The notes beneath the pieces were generated by a model that had not been told where the DNA came from, made no database searches, and saw only the letters and a list, made by a program, of their open reading frames with translations. A DNA stretch of 16,567 bases. Source: Alcaligenaceae bacterium. Its GTDB lineage: Bacteria > Pseudomonadota > Gammaproteobacteria > Burkholderiales > Burkholderiaceae. Where the stretch lies: the NCBI GenBank assembly GCA_947372575.1, contig CANBUF010000005.1, positions 1-16,567 of the forward strand, written 5' to 3'. Position 1 is the first letter of the stretch. Every line of letters starts with the position of its first letter. The position numbers and the translations under genes are program-made. Positions 1 to 6,550 of the stretch are shown here, one piece after another.

Positions 1-168
1 GATGTAATCAATGTAGCGTTTGTCGTCAGCATCCCAGAAATACGGGCCCTGGGCACGCGCGACAAAACGTGGCGTGCCACCGACTGAACGAAAAGCACGC
101 ACAGGTGAATTGACGCCACCAGGAATGCTGAGGCAGGCACGATCAAAGAGTTCTACGTTACGGGACAT
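1..168 (-). CDS. hemL: Glutamate-1-semialdehyde 2,1-aminomutase, N-terminal part (truncated by window)
   Basis: HemL converts glutamate-1-semialdehyde to 5-aminolevulinate, the first committed tetrapyrrole precursor in the C5 pathway. It is a cytoplasmic PLP enzyme. Only the first 56 codons are present; the gene runs off the left edge. The N-terminus reads [20 protein letters not shown] and continues with [15 protein letters not shown]. This is the hallmark start of the family ([12 protein letters not shown] at residues 15-26). The catalytic lysine lies outside the window. The ATG at 168 is preceded by a TGGAG Shine-Dalgarno (176-180) seven bases away. The gene is last of the visible thiD-thiE-hemL group, 29 bases after the thiE stop. 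Identification from the N-terminus alone is strong because this motif is so conserved. Confidence 0.93.
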   Translation of the reverse strand, partial: MSRNVELFDRACLSIPGGVNSPVRAFRSVGGTPRFVARAQGPYFWDADDKRYIDYI

Positions 169-197
169 TCAATAGCTCCAGTCGGACGGGAGAAAAA

Positions 198-851
198 TCA
201 GGTGAGGGAAAAAGGGGCTGACAGCGCCCGTGCGGTGGCTTCGATATCTTCGGCCAGGAACAGGCTGCCGACGACAGCAATCGAATCGGCGCCCGCGTCG
301 GCCAGGCGTGGCGCATTGTGGATAGTAATCCCACCGATTGCGACAACGGCAGGTCGCGGTGCAGCCAGAAGCTCGCAGCGTTCGCGGCCATCCCGCAGCA
401 CCGTAACCGGCGCAGGCGGGGCAAGCGGCTTGGTTTGTGAGGCAAACATCGCACCAAAGGCTACATAGGCCACGTCGTACTCAAAAAAACTTTCGGCACG
501 CACTGGGTCTGCATAACAGGATACGCCGATCAGCATGTCCGGGCCGATTGCAGAGCGTACCAGTGCCGGAGCATCGTCATGCTGACCAAGGTGTACCCCA
601 TCAGCGTGGATGTCGAGCGCGAGTCGCCAGTCATCGTTAATCAAAAAAACAACCCCCAACTCTTTGCATACGTCTCGCATGCGCACAGCCAGTTCGCGCC
701 GCAGTCTTGCGTCGGCTGACTTGTGCCGCAGCTGCAAGGCGCGCATACCGCCGCGTGCTGCCGCACGGACAGCCGTTTCGAGTCTCGCGGCATCATTCCA
801 TTCGGGCGTGACGCCATACAGTCCAGCAGGGAATTTTGTGGGAGTGAGCAT
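198..851 (-). CDS. thiE: Thiamine phosphate synthase (TMP pyrophosphorylase)
   Basis: ThiE joins HMP pyrophosphate to the thiazole phosphate to give thiamine monophosphate in the cytoplasm. The protein has 217 residues, normal for the family, and forms a single TIM barrel. Visible motifs are LQLRHK (39-44), INDDW (71-75), ADGVHLGQ (83-90), IGVSCY (108-113), the phosphate loop FASQTKPLAPP (136-146), AIGGI (171-175) and AVVGSLF near the end. The reading frame stays open upstream to 1226, but that part lies over thiD. The ATG at 851 starts directly before the conserved LYGVTP strand and lies 11 bases after the thiD stop, so it is preferred. It shares the operon with thiD and hemL. No TPP riboswitch is visible upstream of the operon. 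Confidence 0.93.
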   Translation of the reverse strand: MLTPTKFPAGLYGVTPEWNDAARLETAVRAAARGGMRALQLRHKSADARLRRELAVRMRDVCKELGVVFLINDDWRLALDIHADGVHLGQHDDAPALVRSAIGPDMLIGVSCYADPVRAESFFEYDVAYVAFGAMFASQTKPLAPPAPVTVLRDGRERCELLAAPRPAVVAIGGITIHNAPRLADAGADSIAVVGSLFLAEDIEATARALSAPFSLT

Positions 852-862
852 CTGCGCGGGGC

Positions 863-1681
863 CTAGTCCTGGGTTAAGACGGGCATGCGACGCGCAATGC
901 GCTGTCCCATGCCCGGCTGGAAGGATTGTGCGAGCGCGAGCTCTGCGTGTGCGCAGGCTTTTTCTGCTGCAGCCGGAACGCTCAACCCCTGCGCAAGAAA
1001 AGTGGCAAGGGCGGTCGCGACCAGCCCCCCCGAGTCGCGCACCCGCTCGGGCGGAGATTGCCAGGGCCAGGTCAGGATCTCGTTGGCAGGGCCGACCAGG
1101 ATGTTCACCAGGTGCCCTGGGCGTTGCTGACTGCCAGTCAGGAGCACCCAGGTCGCGCCAATCGCCTGTAGCGCCTGTGGACCTGCAATTTGACCCGCAG
1201 CATCCAGGACATCTTCGGTAATCCACTGTGCCAGACGCTTGGCCTCCACGACCACAACATGCGCCTGGGGGACGAGCAATTCAATCGTTGCACCCACCAG
1301 ATCTTCGACTTCGTCTTCTTCGGGAGTTTCTTCGGAGTCGAGCTCCTGGAGTCCGAGGTGCAGCACCAGCGGGACCTGACTGTAATCGGCCACGATCTGG
1401 GCGACGGCACTGACCGCTTCGGTCGAGGATAGGGCGCCAACCTTGATCGACTGCACGGGCATATCCTCAAGGACACAGCGCGCCTGATCGTCAATTTGTT
1501 CACCAGAACAGGGATGGACTGTTTCGGTTTTTGCGCTGTCCTGTGTTGTGATGGCGGTCAATGTAGACAAGGCATGGCCACCCAGCGCTGCACAGGTCAC
1601 TGCATCGGCCGGCAGCCCATCCGAACCCGTTGGATCGAAGGGTGCAAAAATGAGCGTAATAGGTAAAGAATAATTTGGCAC
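863..1681 (-). CDS. Divergent ThiD-like (hydroxymethylpyrimidine/phosphomethylpyrimidine kinase family) protein
   Basis: This 272-residue protein has the fold signature of the PfkB/ribokinase-like ThiD family. An N-terminal FDPTGSDGLPADAVTCAALG (15-34) aligns with the classical DPSGGAGIQAD...ALG segment, and IKVGAL (79-84) with the KIGML strand. Its place before thiE also fits. However, the residues that make ThiD a kinase are mostly lost: the TPN strand is replaced by VVVVEAK (142-148), KGGH by TGSQQRPGH (182-190), and the catalytic GTGC loop by DSGGL (216-220). A very acidic insert, roughly 114-127, interrupts the middle. The start is GTG at 1681, with a weak GGAA ribosome site. It may be an inactive or regulatory homologue, or a kinase with an altered substrate. 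Family membership is likely; HMP kinase activity is doubtful. Confidence 0.75.
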   Translation of the reverse strand: MPNYSLPITLIFAPFDPTGSDGLPADAVTCAALGGHALSTLTAITTQDSAKTETVHPCSGEQIDDQARCVLEDMPVQSIKVGALSSTEAVSAVAQIVADYSQVPLVLHLGLQELDSEETPEEDEVEDLVGATIELLVPQAHVVVVEAKRLAQWITEDVLDAAGQIAGPQALQAIGATWVLLTGSQQRPGHLVNILVGPANEILTWPWQSPPERVRDSGGLVATALATFLAQGLSVPAAAEKACAHAELALAQSFQPGMGQRIARRMPVLTQD

Positions 1682-1703
1682 TGAAATAAGTTCCGATCAC
1701 AGT

Positions 1704-1734
1704 TATTTACACGTGGCAGGGTAATTCCTGTCAA
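1704..1734 (-). promoter_or_regulatory. Possible sigma-70 promoter for thiD-thiE-hemL
   Basis: On the minus strand a perfect TTGACA (1729-1734) is followed, after 19 bases, by TAAATA (1704-1709). The longer spacing and imperfect -10 make it tentative. The predicted transcript start, near 1697, would leave a leader of only about 16 bases before the GTG at 1681. It lies in the 172-base divergent gap between thiD and the rubredoxin gene. I could not pick a convincing promoter for the rubredoxin direction. Confidence 0.3.
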
Positions 1735-1853
1735 ACAAACCAGGATCATTCGGCAAGCATGTGTTGGTTTCGGTAAAATTGCCCCCATTGTATGAGATGA
1801 CCCGCAATAATCTGTCTATTACCGATTAGCAGGGTTTTAATGAAGAGAGAGCT

Positions 1854-2018
1854 ATGCGTACCTGGATGTGTCTGATTTGCGGCTGGATTTACGAAGAAGA
1901 AATGGGTTTGCCCGAAGAAGGGATCGCTCCGGGAACTAAATGGGAAGATGTACCGCCTAACTGGGTGTGTCCAGAGTGCGGCGCACGCAAAGAAGACTTC
2001 GAAATGATGGAAGTCTGA
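1854..2018 (+). CDS. Rubredoxin
   Basis: Small cytoplasmic one-iron electron carrier of 54 residues, the standard size. Two iron-binding knuckles are visible: CLICG (Cys6, Cys9) and CPECG (Cys39, Cys42), with the typical aromatic residues Trp4, Trp11, Tyr13 and Trp37 around the core. The ATG at 1854 follows an AGAGAG ribosome site. In the sequence it is the first gene of the plus-strand block that leads through yqgE and ruvX into the pyrimidine genes, 32 bases before yqgE. Rubredoxins pass electrons to alkane hydroxylases, superoxide reductases or other oxidoreductases. No such partner is encoded nearby, so the acceptor cannot be named from context. Confidence 0.95.
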   Translation: MRTWMCLICGWIYEEEMGLPEEGIAPGTKWEDVPPNWVCPECGARKEDFEMMEV

Positions 2019-2050
2019 TTTTCTGGATTGATTGACTTAAAGGACTGATC

Positions 2051-2632
2051 ATGACCGAACAGATTAAAGATTCTGGTGCTGCGATTGACCTGTCCAATCA
2101 GTTTTTGATGGCAATGCCGGGCATGGTCAGCGGCAATCTCGCGGGTACTGTGATTTATGTTTGCGAGCACACCCCAAAAGGTGCGCTCGGTCTGGTCATT
2201 AACCGGCCGACCGATCTCATGCTCGCGAGCTTGCTTGAAAAGATCGATTTGCAGCTTGAAATCAAGCTTCGTGAGGACACGCCTGTGTATTTCGGAGGGC
2301 CGGTCCAGACCGATCGGGGCTTCGTGCTACATGCGCCTGCTGGCACCTACAGTTCGAGCATCCAGCTCGAAGGCATGGCGCTGACAACCTCTCGCGATGT
2401 CTTGCAAGAGGTCGCCGAGGGGCGCGGCCCGGAAAAATTATTGGTGACGCTGGGCTACGCTGGCTGGGGTGCGGGTCAGCTCGAAAATGAGCTTGCCCAG
2501 AATGCCTGGCTGAGTGTGCAGGCCGAACCAGACATTATTTTTGGTGTGCCCGCCGACGAGCGTTACTCGGCCGCTCTCAAACTTCTGGGGATTGATCCGG
2601 TGATGCTCACAGGTGTCGCCGGGCATGCATGA
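2051..2632 (+). CDS. yqgE: YqgE/AlgH family protein (UPF0301)
   Basis: A 193-residue protein of the YqgE/AlgH family, whose biochemical role is not settled; the AlgH name comes from an alginate-regulation phenotype in Pseudomonas. Characteristic segments are LSNQFLMAMPGM (14-25), a VCEHTPKGALGLVINRP block (37-53), VYFGGPVQTDRGFVLH (79-94) and LGYAGWGAGQLENEL (134-148). The ATG at 2051 has an AAGGA site eight bases upstream. The stop codon overlaps the first codons of ruvX by eight bases. The yqgE-ruvX pairing is very common in proteobacteria, which supports both calls. No signal peptide or membrane segment is seen, so the protein is probably cytoplasmic. Confidence 0.93.
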   Translation: MTEQIKDSGAAIDLSNQFLMAMPGMVSGNLAGTVIYVCEHTPKGALGLVINRPTDLMLASLLEKIDLQLEIKLREDTPVYFGGPVQTDRGFVLHAPAGTYSSSIQLEGMALTTSRDVLQEVAEGRGPEKLLVTLGYAGWGAGQLENELAQNAWLSVQAEPDIIFGVPADERYSAALKLLGIDPVMLTGVAGHA

Positions 2633-3017
2633 AGAAACATTGCTCGCCTTTGACTATGGTGCTAAAAAATTAGGCGTGGCGATCGGCAATTCGCTGCTCA
2701 GGCAGTCCCGACCGCTGGAGATTATTCTCGAGCCTACGCGGGTGGGGCGGTTTGCCCGCATTGCTGCGCTCCTCAAGACCTGGCAGCCTGAGCGCATCGT
2801 CGTCGGTCTTGCCCTAGAGTCTGATGGCTCCGAGCATTATCCTGCTGGGCATTGTCGGCGTTTTGCACGTCAGATCGAGGGGCGCTTTGGTATCCCGGTC
2901 GTTCTGGTCGACGAGCGCGGCTCAAGCGTCCAGGCACAGAAAATCACTGGTAATGATGACGATGATGCACACGCAGCGGCTATTATTCTGCAACGATACT
3001 TTGATGCGCTGACCTGA
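2625..3017 (+). CDS. ruvX: Putative pre-16S rRNA nuclease / Holliday junction resolvase-like YqgF
   Basis: RNase H-like fold protein of 130 residues. The E. coli homologue YqgF takes part in processing the 16S rRNA 5' end. The acidic active-site positions are visible: Asp10 in LLAFDYGAKKLGVAIG (6-21), Glu97 in LVDER (94-98), and the aspartate run at 111-114 before AHAAAIIL. VVGLALESDG (59-68) matches the central strand. The C-terminal loop between the DER motif and the last aspartate is shorter than in E. coli, so the protein is slightly short. The ATG at 2625 is preferred and has AGGTG at 2611-2615. An in-frame GTG at 2613 would add four residues. It overlaps the end of yqgE, suggesting coupled translation. 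Confidence 0.92.
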   Translation: MHEETLLAFDYGAKKLGVAIGNSLLRQSRPLEIILEPTRVGRFARIAALLKTWQPERIVVGLALESDGSEHYPAGHCRRFARQIEGRFGIPVVLVDERGSSVQAQKITGNDDDDAHAAAIILQRYFDALT

Positions 3018-3025
3018 AGACTCCT

Positions 3026-3568
3026 ATGCCACTATCTCCACCTGTTTATACCCCCGACCAGTTGCCTGATGCAGAAACCCTCTATTCGAATCTGCTCAAT
3101 GCTGTGAGACACGAAATCCAGTCCTTGCCTGTCCAGCAAGTACATCTTGTCGGCATTCATTCGGGAGGCGCCTGGCTGGCGCAGCGTCTGCATCGTGACC
3201 TCAAGCTGGTGCAGCCCTACGGCACGCTGGATATCAGTTTTTACCGGGATGATTTTGACAAGATTGGCTTGCATACACAGGTGATGCCTTCCGAGATCAG
3301 CTTTCCAGTGACGGACAAGCATCTGATCCTGGTTGATGATGTGCTCTATACCGGACGCACGATTCGTGCCGCCATGAACGAATTGTTTGACTATGGCCGG
3401 CCGGCTTCGATCCGCCTGGCGGTATTGCTCGACCGTGGGGGCAGGGAGTTGCCTATCGCGGCGGTGGCAGTGGGTGGCTGCGTCGCGCCGGCACCAGCAG
3501 GCAGTCTGGTGCTGTCCCAGACAGAGACCGGGGACTTGGTCCTGACAGTCGAACCAGAGGAGCATTGA
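3026..3568 (+). CDS. pyrR: PyrR: pyrimidine regulator / uracil phosphoribosyltransferase family
   Basis: A 180-residue type I phosphoribosyltransferase. The PRPP-binding loop [17 protein letters not shown] (100-116) is complete, and SFYRDDF (71-77) is the PyrR-type segment that separates this family from other PRTases. [15 protein letters not shown] (41-55) is the first phosphate loop. In Gram-positive bacteria PyrR attenuates the pyr operon by binding mRNA. In proteobacteria, where it stands next to pyrB as here, its role is less clear; I see no anti-terminator/terminator pair in the short 5' gap of eight bases. The last base of its TGA is the first base of the pyrB ATG (TGATG), so PyrR and PyrB are probably made in a coupled way. 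Confidence 0.93.
   Translation: MPLSPPVYTPDQLPDAETLYSNLLNAVRHEIQSLPVQQVHLVGIHSGGAWLAQRLHRDLKLVQPYGTLDISFYRDDFDKIGLHTQVMPSEISFPVTDKHLILVDDVLYTGRTIRAAMNELFDYGRPASIRLAVLLDRGGRELPIAAVAVGGCVAPAPAGSLVLSQTETGDLVLTVEPEEH
3556..3562 (+). promoter_or_regulatory. Strong ribosome binding site fixing the pyrB start
   Basis: AGAGGAG lies inside the last pyrR codons, five bases before the ATG at 3568. An in-frame TTG one codon earlier (3565) would be too close to it, so the ATG is chosen as the pyrB start. Confidence 0.7.
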
Positions 3569-4521
3569 TGCGTAACCCCCAACTCAATCAGCACGGCGAG
3601 CTGACACACCTTATCACCACAGAGGGACTGCCACGCAGTATCCTCACGCACATCCTGGACACGGCCGAGACCTTTGTTCCACTCGCCGACCGGGATGTCA
3701 AAAAAGTCCCACTCTTGCGTGGCAAAAGCGTATTCAATCTCTTTTTTGAAAACTCGACCCGCACGCGTACGACTTTTGAAATCGCTGCTAAAAGACTGTC
3801 AGCTGATGTGTTTAATCTGAACATCAATGTGTCCTCCGCCGCCAAGGGTGAGACGCTGCTCGATACCATTGCGAATTTATCTGCGATGCAGGCCGACCTG
3901 TTCGTGGTGCGTCACGAAGCCTCGGGCGCCCCGTATCTGATCGCCCAGCACGTCGCACCCCATGTGCATGTGGTCAATGCCGGTGACGGACGCCATGCGC
4001 ATCCCACCCAGGCCTTGCTGGACATGTATACGATCCGGCACTTCAAAAAGGATTTCTCAAATCTGACTGTCGCTGTAGTCGGTGATATCCTGCATTCACG
4101 TGTAGCGCGCTCCAATATCCATGCTCTCACCACGCTAGGCGTGGCCGAGGTCAGGGCGATCGGTCCTCTCACTTTGCTGCCAAGCGGCCTGGAGCAAATG
4201 GGCGTACGTGTCTTTACAGATATGAACGAAGGCCTCAAAGGCGTGGATGTCATCATCATGCTTCGCCTGCAAAATGAGCGCATGCGGGGTGCCTTGCTGC
4301 CGTCATCGCATGAGTATTTCAAACACTACGGTCTGACAGAAGAAAAACTCGCGCTCGCCAAACCCGATTGCATCGTGATGCATCCTGGTCCGATGAACCG
4401 CGGCGTCGAGATTGAGTCCTCCGTAGCTGATGGTGCGCAGTCAGTGATTCTGAATCAGGTCACCTTTGGTATCGCAGTGAGAATGGCGGTCATGAGTATC
4501 GTGGCAGGGGCTTCAGTATGA
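3568..4521 (+). CDS. pyrB: Aspartate carbamoyltransferase catalytic subunit
   Basis: PyrB condenses carbamoyl phosphate with aspartate to give carbamoyl aspartate, the committed step of pyrimidine synthesis. The protein has 317 residues. The carbamoyl-phosphate site [12 protein letters not shown] (60-71), the mobile loop [12 protein letters not shown] (89-100, Lys93), HPTQALLD (145-152), [11 protein letters not shown] (172-182) and MHPGPMNRG (271-279) are all intact, so it should be active. No pyrI regulatory subunit is present. Instead a PyrC-like gene follows, its ATG overlapping the pyrB stop as ATGA. This is the arrangement of the class A ATCase of Pseudomonas, in which an inactive dihydroorotase homologue is needed to build the dodecamer. 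Confidence 0.97.
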   Translation: MRNPQLNQHGELTHLITTEGLPRSILTHILDTAETFVPLADRDVKKVPLLRGKSVFNLFFENSTRTRTTFEIAAKRLSADVFNLNINVSSAAKGETLLDTIANLSAMQADLFVVRHEASGAPYLIAQHVAPHVHVVNAGDGRHAHPTQALLDMYTIRHFKKDFSNLTVAVVGDILHSRVARSNIHALTTLGVAEVRAIGPLTLLPSGLEQMGVRVFTDMNEGLKGVDVIIMLRLQNERMRGALLPSSHEYFKHYGLTEEKLALAKPDCIVMHPGPMNRGVEIESSVADGAQSVILNQVTFGIAVRMAVMSIVAGASV

Positions 4522-5816
4522 ATTTGGAAATTAAAAATGGTCGTGTGATTGATCCTGCCAATGGTGTGGATCGCTTGGCGCACGTCTTTATCGCTGAGGG
4601 CAGGATCGCAGCGCTCGATATCGCGCCCCCAGGTTTCAAGGCGGAACGCACAATCGACGCAACTGGCAAACTGGTGATTCCCGGACTGGTCGATCTGGCC
4701 GCGCGCTTGCGTGAACCTGGCTTTGAATATCGTGCCACCCTTGAGTCTGAGTTGCGTGCTGCGCTGGCCGGAGGGATTACCAGTCTGGTTCTACCGCCTG
4801 ATACAGATCCGACCCTTGACGAACCGGGTCTGGTCGAAATGCTCAAACATCGCGCCCGCAAGATTGATGGCGTCAATCTCTACCCCCTGGGTGCGATGAC
4901 CCTGGGCTTAAAAGGCGAAGTCATCACTGAGATGGCAGAGCTGACAGAGGCCGGGTGTATCGCGTTTTCGCAGGCGGATGAACCCGTGCTGGATACTAAT
5001 GTGATCTTGCGTGCAATGCAGTATGCCCGCACCTTTGATTACGTCCTGTGGCTACGTGCCCAGGATCCCTGGATGTCGCGCGGAGGTGTGGCGGCGAGCG
5101 GCGCATATGCGTCTCGTCTGGGTTTGTCTGGTGTGCCGGTCCAGGCTGAGACCATTGCGGTCAATACCTTGCTTGAATTGCAGCGTGCCTCGGGCGTTCG
5201 CCTGCATTTGTGTCGTTTGTCCTCGGCGGCCGCGATTGAGCTTGTACGTGCCGCTAAGCGTGAAGGTTTGTCGGTGACCTGTGACGTGTCGGCGAATCAT
5301 GTGCATTTGACCGACGTAGATATTGGTTATTACGACAGTAATTTCCGGCTGGATCCACCGCTACGCGGTCAGCGTGATCGTGATGCGATTCGTGCCGGAC
5401 TTGCCGACGGGACGATCGACGCAGTCTGCTCCGACCATACCCCTGTTGATGATGATGGCAAGATGATGCCGTTCGCAGAGGCCGAGCCTGGCGCGACAGG
5501 TCTGGAACTATTGCTCTCGCTCACGCTTAAATGGGCACAGGATTCCCGCGTGCCATTGCAGGATGCTATTGCACGGGTCACGCGTGATCCGGCGCGTATT
5601 GTTTGTGGCTCCTCAGCCGCTGTGCCGCCTTGCGGTCAGATTGGCGTGGGTGATGTCGCCGATCTGTGTATTGTCGATGCCCAGGCGAGTTGGCAGGTCA
5701 GTCGCCTGTCTCTGCGCAGTCAAAGCAAACACACCCCGTTTCTGGGGCTGGAGTTGCCTGGCCGCGTCGTTGCAACGGTCGTACGTGGGCGCGTTGCGTG
5801 GGAAGCTGCTGTTTGA
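4518..5816 (+). CDS. pyrC': PyrC': dihydroorotase-like subunit, probably catalytically inactive
   Basis: A 432-residue amidohydrolase-fold protein of the dihydroorotase family. The overall layout is preserved: N-terminal beta-sandwich start [10 protein letters not shown] (7-16), IPGLVD (54-59), LREPG (64-68), CSDHTP (304-309) and a C-terminal [10 protein letters not shown] (378-387). The zinc-binding HxH expected at residues 61-63 reads AAR. The ligand histidine in the HxxH strand is arginine (HLCRLSS, Arg233), and the region of another ligand reads LRAQDP (179-184). Only the catalytic aspartate (Asp306) and LREPG remain. It should therefore not hydrolyse dihydroorotate, and most likely stabilises PyrB as known for Pseudomonas PyrC'. 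A true dihydroorotase should exist elsewhere in the genome. The ATG overlaps the pyrB stop. Confidence 0.9.
   Translation: MNLEIKNGRVIDPANGVDRLAHVFIAEGRIAALDIAPPGFKAERTIDATGKLVIPGLVDLAARLREPGFEYRATLESELRAALAGGITSLVLPPDTDPTLDEPGLVEMLKHRARKIDGVNLYPLGAMTLGLKGEVITEMAELTEAGCIAFSQADEPVLDTNVILRAMQYARTFDYVLWLRAQDPWMSRGGVAASGAYASRLGLSGVPVQAETIAVNTLLELQRASGVRLHLCRLSSAAAIELVRAAKREGLSVTCDVSANHVHLTDVDIGYYDSNFRLDPPLRGQRDRDAIRAGLADGTIDAVCSDHTPVDDDGKMMPFAEAEPGATGLELLLSLTLKWAQDSRVPLQDAIARVTRDPARIVCGSSAAVPPCGQIGVGDVADLCIVDAQASWQVSRLSLRSQSKHTPFLGLELPGRVVATVVRGRVAWEAAV
5800..5805 (+). promoter_or_regulatory. Ribosome binding site supporting a TTG start for plsC
   Basis: GGGAAG lies inside the end of pyrC', seven bases before TTG 5813-5815. 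That TTG overlaps the pyrC' stop as TTGA. The arrangement mirrors the ATGA overlap at pyrB/pyrC' and favours this start over the in-frame GTG at 5798, TTG at 5822 or GTG at 5834. Confidence 0.5.
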
Positions 5817-6547
5817 CTGTCTTGCGTTTTGTCGTGCGGGCCCTTTTGGCTTTAGCCTGGGTGCTCGCGGGGCTGCTGTTCATGGTGTGTACCTTCTGGT
5901 TCCTGAGTTTGCCCAGCAGACTCGACTCCAAAAAGTACTGGTCTGCCGTACTGCTTAGGATATGTGGCATCCGCGTTTCTTATCATGGTGCTCCAGTGCG
6001 ACAGGGGCCCGTGCTGTGGGTTGTCAATCACGTGTCATGGCTCGACATCTTCGTTTTGAATGAAGTACGGGCGACATCGTTTGTGGCTAAAAGTGAAATC
6101 CGGAACTGGCCACTGATTGGCTGGTTGGCGATTCTTGCCGATACGATTTTTATCCAGCGTGCCTCCAGGCATGCCGTGCATCAGGTCGGTCTGGCGATGC
6201 GAGAGCGCTTTAACCGGGGGCAAGCGGTGGGCCTGTTTCCAGAGGGCACGACTTCACCTGGTTTTTCGGTGTTGCCTTTTTATGCCAATTTGTTTGAGCC
6301 AGCCCGACAAGCGCGTGCAATTGTGCAACCCGTTGCGCTGAGATTTTTTCATCAGGGCGTGCGCAGTGATTTTGCGGCATTCGTCGGTGAACAGACATTA
6401 CTGCAAAACATGTGGTGCGTACTGGGAGGGACGGGAACAGCCATTGAGGTGGTATTCCTTCCTGTTGTCTGGGATGCACAGGGTGAACCACCTGCACGGG
6501 CCGAACTGAGTCGGCTCGCACATGCGGCAATCAATCTTGCGCTCTGA
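5813..6547 (+). CDS. plsC: 1-acyl-sn-glycerol-3-phosphate acyltransferase (PlsC family)
   Basis: Inner-membrane acyltransferase of 244 residues that adds the second acyl chain to lysophosphatidic acid to give phosphatidic acid. Residues 4-32 form one hydrophobic anchor. The catalytic HX4D motif is NHVSWLD (72-78, His73 and Asp78), and the acyl-acceptor motif is FPEGTTS (142-148). FVAKSEIRNWPLIGWLA (90-106) is the usual second block. The start is uncertain: the frame is open back to 5666 inside pyrC', and no ATG exists near the membrane segment. TTG 5813, with GGGAAG upstream and stop overlap, gives a normal family length. It could be a related acyltransferase, such as an ornithine-lipid or lyso-ornithine enzyme, but the position after pyrC' is familiar for plsC in this group. 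Confidence 0.88.
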   Translation: MTVLRFVVRALLALAWVLAGLLFMVCTFWFLSLPSRLDSKKYWSAVLLRICGIRVSYHGAPVRQGPVLWVVNHVSWLDIFVLNEVRATSFVAKSEIRNWPLIGWLAILADTIFIQRASRHAVHQVGLAMRERFNRGQAVGLFPEGTTSPGFSVLPFYANLFEPARQARAIVQPVALRFFHQGVRSDFAAFVGEQTLLQNMWCVLGGTGTAIEVVFLPVVWDAQGEPPARAELSRLAHAAINLAL

Positions 6548-6550
6548 GAA

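Noticed and set aside
610..1221. Open plus-strand frame of 203 codons antisense to thiE and thiD
   Set aside because: Its translation is Arg/Ala/Pro-rich with no family motif, and it lies opposite two recognised genes, so it is a shadow frame.
852..1226. N-terminal extension of ThiE up to 342 residues
   Set aside because: The added residues lie over thiD in another frame and are not part of the ThiE fold; the ATG at 851 gives a full-length enzyme.
1682..1853. Possible TPP riboswitch ahead of the thiamine genes
   Set aside because: The conserved CTGAGA and ACCTGATCTGG-type segments of the thi-box are not found on either strand.
3032..3565. Open minus-strand frame of 177 codons opposite pyrR
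   Set aside because: It mirrors almost exactly the pyrR frame, shows no domain and has no ribosome site; pyrR has a complete PRPP loop.
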